Origin: Pseudomonadota bacterium
GTDB taxonomy: Bacteria; Pseudomonadota; Alphaproteobacteria; Reyranellales; Reyranellaceae
Direction of reading: 5' to 3'
Length of the DNA stretch: 64,000 nt
Assembly: GCA_023386865.1 (NCBI GenBank)
Contig: JAEWIV010000363.1
Span: 1-64,000 of the forward strand
Made by a program: the position numbers and the translations under genes
Part shown: positions 58,818-64,000 of the stretch, piece after piece
Layout of the letters: each line of letters begins with the position of its first letter
Numbering within the stretch: the stretch's first letter is position 1
The notes under the pieces: model-generated
Seen by the model: the letters and a program-made list of their open reading frames with translations, nothing else
What the model was told of the DNA's origin: nothing
Database searches by the model: none

Positions 58818-59812
58818 CGCGAATCGCAGCGACGATCGACCTCGACAAGCCAGGCATCCAGCACGGCTTTCTCAAGGTGCCGCACTCCACGCACGACTCG
58901 GCCTATGGCTGGATTCCGGTGCCGATCACGGTGGCGGCCAACGGCGGCGGTCCTTCCGCCCTCCTCGTCGCAGGCAATCACGGTGACGAATACGAGGGCC
59001 AGATCGCCCTCATGAAACTCGTGCGATCGCTCGATCCGGCACTGCTGCGAGGCCGGCTGATCGTGCTCACGGCCGCGAACTATCCAGCGGTGATGGCCGG
59101 CCGGCGCACCTCGCCACTCGACGGCGGCAACCTCAACCGCTGCTTCCCCGGCGACGCCAACGGTACACCGACCGAGATGATCGCCCACTACATCGAGAGC
59201 GTGCTGCTGGCGCGGTGCCAGTACTGCCTCGACCTGCATTCCGGCGGCAGCTCCCTGGAATATGTCGCCCACGCACACGCACGGCGACCCGAGCACGCCG
59301 AGCGGCGAGTCGCCACCGAGGCGCTGATCGAGGCCTTCGGCGCTCCCTATGGCGGCCTGGTCCGGCCGTTGCAGGGGGAGCCGCGCACGCTCTCGGCTGC
59401 AGCCGAGCGCCAGGGCGTCGTATATCTCAACGCCGAGCTGGGCGGCGGCGGCACGATCTCGCACGAGCTGGTCGCAATGGCCGAACTCGGCGTGCGCCGC
59501 GCGCTGGCGTCGATCGGCTTGTTGCCAGATGATCCGGCGGCACCGCTGAAGCGCGACATGCGCGCCTTCTCGGTCGAAGGCGCCGCGAACTACGTCTATT
59601 GCCCCGAAGACGGCCTGTTCGAGCCCTATGCGCGGCTCGAGGAGGACGTCTCTGCCGGTCAGCCGGCGGGCGCCCTGCATTTTCCCGGCACGCCGTGGCG
59701 ACCGCAGCAGGTCGTGACCTTCGAGGCCACCGGCATGGTTCTGTGCCGCCGTTTTCCCGGCTGGGCGAAGCGCGGCGACTGCCTCTTCCAACTGGCGAAC
59801 TCCGTGCGATGA
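58814..59812 (+). CDS. Succinylglutamate desuccinylase/aspartoacylase-type deacylase
   Basis: 332-aa zinc-dependent amidohydrolase of the AstE/AspA (M14-like) family. Zinc ligands H and E in GNHGDEYEGQIALMKL (H-x-x-E) and a second His in YCLDLHSGGSS; GRLIVLTAANYPAVMAGRRT and GGNLNRCFPGDANGTPTEM are family segments. It removes acyl groups from amino-acid-type substrates. ATG 58814 overlaps the serC stop (ATGA) and the gene overlaps the transporter gene by 4 bp; the three are one transcription unit. Confidence 0.85.
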   Translation: MTRIAATIDLDKPGIQHGFLKVPHSTHDSAYGWIPVPITVAANGGGPSALLVAGNHGDEYEGQIALMKLVRSLDPALLRGRLIVLTAANYPAVMAGRRTSPLDGGNLNRCFPGDANGTPTEMIAHYIESVLLARCQYCLDLHSGGSSLEYVAHAHARRPEHAERRVATEALIEAFGAPYGGLVRPLQGEPRTLSAAAERQGVVYLNAELGGGGTISHELVAMAELGVRRALASIGLLPDDPAAPLKRDMRAFSVEGAANYVYCPEDGLFEPYARLEEDVSAGQPAGALHFPGTPWRPQQVVTFEATGMVLCRRFPGWAKRGDCLFQLANSVR

Positions 59813-61179
59813 AGAAAGAGCTTTGGCTGGCCGGCGCCCTGCTGGCCTATACCACCGCGCGCCTGGCGCCGCCATTGGCGGGCCTCAATGCGGGGGGCCA
59901 GGCGGCACTCGCTGTCACCATCGCCGGCACCATCCTCTGGATCACCGAAGCCGTGCCGCTCGGCGTCACGGCCCTGCTGGTCGTCGTGCTTCTGGCGATC
60001 AATCCCGGCATGCGGCTCCCGGATGCGCTGCATGGCTTCACCTCGGAGGTGACCTTCTTCCTGGTCGGCGTGGCCGCGATCGGCACCGCCGTCGAAGCGA
60101 GCGGGCTTGCCCAGCGCGCCGCCCGCTTCCTGGCCCGCAGCGCCAAGGGCAACCCCACGCGGCTCTATGTGCAGATGATCCTGTCGCTGCCGGCGCTCGC
60201 CTTCCTCGTGCCCTCGGCGATCACGCGCAACGCCATCCTCATCCCGGCCTATCGCGAGGCGCTGGACGGCATGGGCGTCGGCAAGTCGGGCCGCGTCGGT
60301 CGCGCGTTGATGCTGGCGCTCGGCATGCTCAATCCGCTCGCCTCGTCGGCGCTGCTGACCGGCGGCATCGCCTCGATCGCCGCGGCCACGCTTTTAGGAG
60401 GCTTCTCCTGGCTCGGTTGGTTCGCCTTGATGGCCGTGCCCTACTACCTCCTGATCTTTCTGGGCGGCATCTGGCTGCGCATGATGGTGGGCCCGTTCGA
60501 GAGCGGCGGTCCGTGCACCGTCAAAGCCACCGCCGAGCCGCTGTCGACGGCCGAGATCAAGACGCTCGCCATCCTCGCCGCCACCGCACTGCTCTGGCTT
60601 ACCGATGCCTGGCATCATCTCTCGCCTGCAATCCCGGCTCTGATGGCGGCCATCGTGCTGCTGGCGCCGCGCATCGGTGCGCTGAGCTGGAAGCAGTTCG
60701 AGGGCAAGCTGTCATGGGGCCTGATCCTGACGGTCGGCGCCTCGATGTCGCTGGCCCGCACGATGATCGATACCGGCGCCGCCTCGTGGCTGGGCGCCGC
60801 GGCGGTCGACAGGCTCACCTCGGTCGCCGTGGCGCCCATGGCCATCGTCGTGCTGCTGGTGGTCGCGGTGGCGCTGGTGCATCTCGCTATCACCAACCTC
60901 GCTGCCTGCATGGCGCTGCTGATTCCGATCGCCGTCACCATCGCCGAAGCCGCACGCCTCAATCCGCTGGTCTGCGGCCTCATCGTCACCATCGCCGTCG
61001 ATGCGATCATCCTCTACCCGGTGCAGACCGCGGCCAACCTACTGGCCTACGAGGCCGGCTACTTCCACACCGCCGACGTGCGTCGACTGGGGCTGGGCAT
61101 GCTGGTCCTGACCATCGCTGTCGCCCTGCTGGTGCTGCCCTACTGGTCGCTGCTGGGGCTGCCGCTAGTGCGAGCTTGA
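59809..61179 (+). CDS. DASS-family (SLC13-type) anion transporter
   Basis: 456-aa membrane protein with ~11-12 hydrophobic segments. Pattern of the divalent anion:sodium symporter (DASS) family: TEAVPLGVTALLVVVLLAIN, FFLVGVAAIGTAVEASGLAQ, PSAITRNAILIPAYREALDG, LMLALGMLNPLASSALLTGG, then LTSVAVAPMAIVVLLVVAVA and AITNLAACMALLIPIAVTIA. Substrates in this family are di- and tricarboxylates or related anions. It is the last gene of the serC-deacylase operon, so it may import the acylated amino acid (or its acyl part) that the deacylase cleaves. The substrate is inferred. Confidence 0.8.
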   Translation: MKKELWLAGALLAYTTARLAPPLAGLNAGGQAALAVTIAGTILWITEAVPLGVTALLVVVLLAINPGMRLPDALHGFTSEVTFFLVGVAAIGTAVEASGLAQRAARFLARSAKGNPTRLYVQMILSLPALAFLVPSAITRNAILIPAYREALDGMGVGKSGRVGRALMLALGMLNPLASSALLTGGIASIAAATLLGGFSWLGWFALMAVPYYLLIFLGGIWLRMMVGPFESGGPCTVKATAEPLSTAEIKTLAILAATALLWLTDAWHHLSPAIPALMAAIVLLAPRIGALSWKQFEGKLSWGLILTVGASMSLARTMIDTGAASWLGAAAVDRLTSVAVAPMAIVVLLVVAVALVHLAITNLAACMALLIPIAVTIAEAARLNPLVCGLIVTIAVDAIILYPVQTAANLLAYEAGYFHTADVRRLGLGMLVLTIAVALLVLPYWSLLGLPLVRA

Positions 61180-61183
61180 CGCG

Positions 61184-62680
61184 CTACAGCGTTTGCGATC
61201 CCCGGCGGCGGGCCAGGCCCAGGCGAAAGATCGATGTCGGTCGATGCGGCACCGCATGCGGCGTCATCCGGTCGGGCCCCCAGCCGATATCGAGCGTCGC
61301 CGACCCCGGAAAGCTGCCGGCGCGCTCGACATAGGCCGGGGTCTTGTCCAGGCCAACGGCCGGCGCGATCCGCGTCAACAAGCCGAGCGACGAGTCCTGG
61401 TCGACGAGATAGCGCTCGAGCTCGCTGTCGACGATCGGCGTGGCGGCCTCGCGATTGTCGGCGAACTTGACGCCGAGCATCGCCGTCTTGGCGAGCGCCA
61501 CGCGGACGAGCCAGCTGCCGCCTTGCTCGGCCCGGCGCAGCAATGCCGCCAGCACGCCCAGGGTGCCGAGGCAACCGGAGCCGTAGTCGTTGAAGTAGGC
61601 AGGCACGAGCGCGGACTTTTCGCGACCTGCGCTGTGCAATGCCGAGACGCCCGTCGCCGCCTGCGCCAGCTGTTCCCAGCCCCGACGTTCGGCCCACGGC
61701 CCCTGGAAGCCGTAGGCGTTGACCTCGACATAGACGAGCCGCGGATTGATCCGGCGCAGAGCCTCGGGCCCGAAGCCATGCGCCGCGAGCGCACCGGGGC
61801 GAAAACCCTGCACGAAGACATCGCATTCGCGTACCAGCTCGATCGCCCGCGCGCGGTCGCGATCGTTGCGCAGGTCCATGTAGGTGGTCTTCTTGCCGAA
61901 CGACGTGTCGATGTCGAAGCCCAGGATGTGGTCCTGGTAGGGATAGCGGCAATGGATGACGTCGGCGCCATGCTCGGCCAGCAACTTGCCGATGGTAGGA
62001 CCAGCGACGACATGGGTGAAGTCGAGGACCCGCAGCTTCTCCAGCGGGCGGGCCGCCGCGGGCGCGAACGGCAACTTGGGTCCGTCGGCCAACCGGGCAA
62101 GCTCGATCGGCGCGATCGTGGCCAGCGCCTTGCCCTGGGGATGGGCCCGCCATTCTTCCGGGCTGCGCTTGATCGCAGCGCAGAGGCCAAGGGCTGCGAG
62201 TTCGTCCTCGAGCGGCTGGGCGTCGTGCTGCGCCACGCGCTTTGCGATCGCCGCGCGGTCGCTCGGGCAGTCGAGGAAGCGCAGGATGCCGTCGCGCAAA
62301 TGCGGATAGGCGCCGTTGAAGACGATCTCGCGGCCGTCGCGCGTGGCATAGAACCCGTTGACCGGCGTGAACACCGCACCGATGTCGAATTGCCAGCCGC
62401 TCTGGAAGAAGTGCGCGACCTCGTTGAACAGCAACGCCGCGTGCCGCCGGTCGACCGTGATGCGCTGCGCGCCGAGACCGCGACGCTCGCCGATGGCCGC
62501 CACCGTGCTGCCGATGGCGCCCATCAGAGCGACCGCGAAGTCCGCCACCTCGACGACGGAATCGACGTAGCTCGGGCTCTGCTCGACCTGGACCGCGTCC
62601 CAGCCATCGCCGAGATCGAGGCCGCGCGTGATCTCGGCGAGGATCTGCCGCTGCCGGAGGCTGAAGGTCTCGGGCATCAA
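61184..62680 (-). CDS. Family III CoA-transferase (CaiB/BaiF-type), unusual domain order
   Basis: 498-aa protein. The usual N-terminal family signature LRVLDFTHVVAGPTIGKLLA appears only at residue ~216. Before it, residues ~100-190 look like the C-terminal CoA-transferase segment (NGFYATRDGREIVFNGAYPH, LGLCAAIKRSPEEWRAHPQG). After the signature come HGADVIHCRYPYQDHILGFD, TSFGKKTTYMDLRNDRDRAR, and AYFNDYGSGCLGTLGVLAAL with the catalytic-region Asp. Reads as a circularly ordered or partly duplicated fold. It transfers CoA between organic acids. Overlaps the binding-protein gene by 4 bp. Confidence 0.8.
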   Translation of the reverse strand: MMPETFSLRQRQILAEITRGLDLGDGWDAVQVEQSPSYVDSVVEVADFAVALMGAIGSTVAAIGERRGLGAQRITVDRRHAALLFNEVAHFFQSGWQFDIGAVFTPVNGFYATRDGREIVFNGAYPHLRDGILRFLDCPSDRAAIAKRVAQHDAQPLEDELAALGLCAAIKRSPEEWRAHPQGKALATIAPIELARLADGPKLPFAPAAARPLEKLRVLDFTHVVAGPTIGKLLAEHGADVIHCRYPYQDHILGFDIDTSFGKKTTYMDLRNDRDRARAIELVRECDVFVQGFRPGALAAHGFGPEALRRINPRLVYVEVNAYGFQGPWAERRGWEQLAQAATGVSALHSAGREKSALVPAYFNDYGSGCLGTLGVLAALLRRAEQGGSWLVRVALAKTAMLGVKFADNREAATPIVDSELERYLVDQDSSLGLLTRIAPAVGLDKTPAYVERAGSFPGSATLDIGWGPDRMTPHAVPHRPTSIFRLGLARRRGSQTL

Positions 62681-63630
62681 ACCTTGATGTCGGCTTTCTT
62701 GATGATCTCGCCGAACGAGGCGCGCTCACGCTCGATGGTGCCGCCGAACGTCGCTGAATCCTGGTAGCTCGCGTAGTTGCCGCTGGTGACCAGTTTCTCG
62801 GCGACCGCCGGATCCTTCGCCGCCTCGCCGATCGCCTTGGCGAGCTTGTCGACCGCGACCTGCGGCGTGCCTTTCGCGGCGAGGATGCCGTACCAGGCGT
62901 CGCCGCCGATCTTGCCCAGGCCCTGCTCCTTCAGGGTCGGTATCTCGGGTTTCCCGGGCCAGCGCTTCTCGCCCAGGATCGCAAAGCACTTCAGGCGGCC
63001 GGCGGCGATATGCGGCAAGGTCGTGGGATCGAACTGGACCTGGATCTGGCCCGACAGCAGGTCCTGAGTCGCGGGCGCGCTGCCCTTGTAGGGCACGTGC
63101 ACCATCTTCACACCGGCCTCGATGTTGAACATCTCGCCGTAGAGCTGGGTAATGGTGGCGAGCCCGGCCGAGCCGAAGTTGATCTTGCCGGGGTTGGCCT
63201 TGGCGTAGGCGATGAACTCCTGGAGGTTGTTGGCCGGCACCTGCGGGTTGATGCCCATGCCGATCCACGACGTCGCCACGCGCGCCACCGGCACGAAGTC
63301 CTTCGCCGGATCGTAGGGCAGCGGCTGCAGGTGCTGGGTGATGCACACCATCGCCGTGGTGGTTGTCAGGAAGGTATAGCCGTCGGCCGGCGAATTCTTG
63401 ACGTGCTCCGCGCCGATCGCACCGCTGGCGCCGGCCCGGTTGTCGAACAGCACGCTCTGCCCGAGCAGGGCGCCGGCACGCTCGAGCACCAGCCGTGTCG
63501 TGATGTCGGACGGGCCGCCCGGCGGATAGGGAATGACGATTCGGATCTGTTTGTTCGGCCAGTCGGTACTTTGCGCCGACGCAACCGCGGGGGCCGCGAC
63601 GAGCCCGGCGATGAAACTCCTTCTACGCAT
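62677..63630 (-). CDS. Bug/TctC-type periplasmic solute-binding protein
   Basis: 317-aa binding protein of the tripartite tricarboxylate transporter (TTT) family. The signal peptide MRRRSFIAGLVAAPAVASAQ has an RR pair and Ala-rich cleavage site. Mature N-terminus WPNKQIRIVIPYPPGGPSDI is the Bug motif, and DNRAGASGAIGAEHVKNSPA with YTFLTTTTAM is the second conserved region. The matching membrane genes (TctA/B) are not in the window; most Bug genes are orphans. Paired with the CoA-transferase by a 4-bp overlap. Confidence 0.9.
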   Translation of the reverse strand: MRRRSFIAGLVAAPAVASAQSTDWPNKQIRIVIPYPPGGPSDITTRLVLERAGALLGQSVLFDNRAGASGAIGAEHVKNSPADGYTFLTTTTAMVCITQHLQPLPYDPAKDFVPVARVATSWIGMGINPQVPANNLQEFIAYAKANPGKINFGSAGLATITQLYGEMFNIEAGVKMVHVPYKGSAPATQDLLSGQIQVQFDPTTLPHIAAGRLKCFAILGEKRWPGKPEIPTLKEQGLGKIGGDAWYGILAAKGTPQVAVDKLAKAIGEAAKDPAVAEKLVTSGNYASYQDSATFGGTIERERASFGEIIKKADIKV

Positions 63631-63657
63631 TCTGCTTTCCTCCCGGTTATTCTTCGT

Positions 63658-64000
63658 TCAGCCCTTCTTCGGGGCCCAGCCGTAGATCTTGGTCAAACTG
63701 CCGCCCATCAGCGTGGCGCGGTCGCTGTCGGAAAGCCAGTCCCTGGCGCGGAAGGCATCGACACCCTGTTTGAAGGTCAGCAGGTTCACCGCGCGCGTCC
63801 AGTCGGTGCCCCACATGCAGCGATCGAGGCCGAAGGTGTTGAGGATCTGGTCGACCGGCTTGCGGATGTCCTTGTAGGGGAATGGCTCGTGGCTGAGCGT
63901 GCAGGCGCCGCTGATCTTCACAACGATGTTCTTGTGCGGCGCCAGCGCGAGCAGCTTGGGCAGCTCGACCCACGGCTCCTTCGGCGCCGGCGGCTTCATC
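63658..64000 (-). CDS. Amidohydrolase family protein (C-terminal part, cut by window end)
   Basis: The last ~113 residues of an amidohydrolase_2 type enzyme: APHKNIVVKISGACTLSHEP, then the active-site Asp segment D-R-C-M-W-G-T-D-W-T-R, and C-terminal LSDSDRATLMGGSLTKIYGW. The GTDWTR segment supplies the catalytic Asp of the TIM-barrel metal-dependent hydrolases (2-pyrone-4,6-dicarboxylate hydrolase-like). The frame is open to the window edge. Part of the co-directional catabolic set with the CoA-transferase and Bug protein. Confidence 0.8.
   Translation of the reverse strand, partial: MKPPAPKEPWVELPKLLALAPHKNIVVKISGACTLSHEPFPYKDIRKPVDQILNTFGLDRCMWGTDWTRAVNLLTFKQGVDAFRARDWLSDSDRATLMGGSLTKIYGWAPKKG

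Overview
The window is GC-rich DNA from an alphaproteobacterium. A complete isc cluster, glnE, tyrS, anmK and mnmA are chromosomal. A Bug-type (tripartite tricarboxylate) binding protein next to a family III CoA-transferase and an amidohydrolase suggests a catabolically versatile soil or water lineage; Reyranella-like is a guess only. The window falls into three parts.

(1) 1-17.8 kb: late region of a tailed (siphovirus-type) prophage, all on the + strand. It runs from the C-terminal end of an HK97-type portal protein, through a collagen-like repeat protein, head-tail connectors, tail terminator, tail tube, tail assembly chaperone (with a likely -1 frameshift), tape measure, tail tip proteins and a collar-type fibre, to a lysis group (coiled-coil membrane protein, lipoprotein, endolysin) and a beta-helix tailspike-like protein. 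No integrase, terminase, major capsid or protease gene lies inside the window.

(2) 17.8-35.4 kb: an accessory/defence island. In order it holds a lone ORC/Cdc6-like AAA ATPase (-) behind tandem palindromes; a compact minus-strand operon of a 163-aa protein, an XRE regulator and three very small proteins, behind a repeat-decorated upstream region; a CBASS-like locus (+) with a CD-NTase and a SLATT 2TM effector; and a minus-strand six-gene BREX/Pgl-like operon (HigA-like regulator, DUF499 ATPase, short PglZ-like phosphatase, DUF1156 DNA methylase, 165-aa protein, SNF2 helicase). The island ends at a truncated, frameshifted TauE/SafE permease fragment and a tRNA-Met whose 3' end points into it, as expected if the tRNA was the integration site.

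(3) 35.4-64 kb: core chromosome. A VOC protein overlaps mnmA; then come two very strong hairpins, two glycine-zipper lipoproteins and the complete isc cluster (iscR, a second cysteine desulfurase, iscS, iscU, iscA, hscB, hscA, fdx, iscX), all on the - strand with an IscR-like site upstream. iscU carries an in-frame TAG at codon 111 although the remaining 18 codons of its C-terminus are intact. Next are an alpha/beta hydrolase, anmK, tyrS, an AsmA/YhdP-like protein, glnE, bcp and an FAD monooxygenase. A LysR regulator is divergent from a serC-like / M14-type deacylase / DASS transporter operon. The window ends in a minus-strand CoA-transferase, Bug binding protein and amidohydrolase set, the last cut by the right edge.
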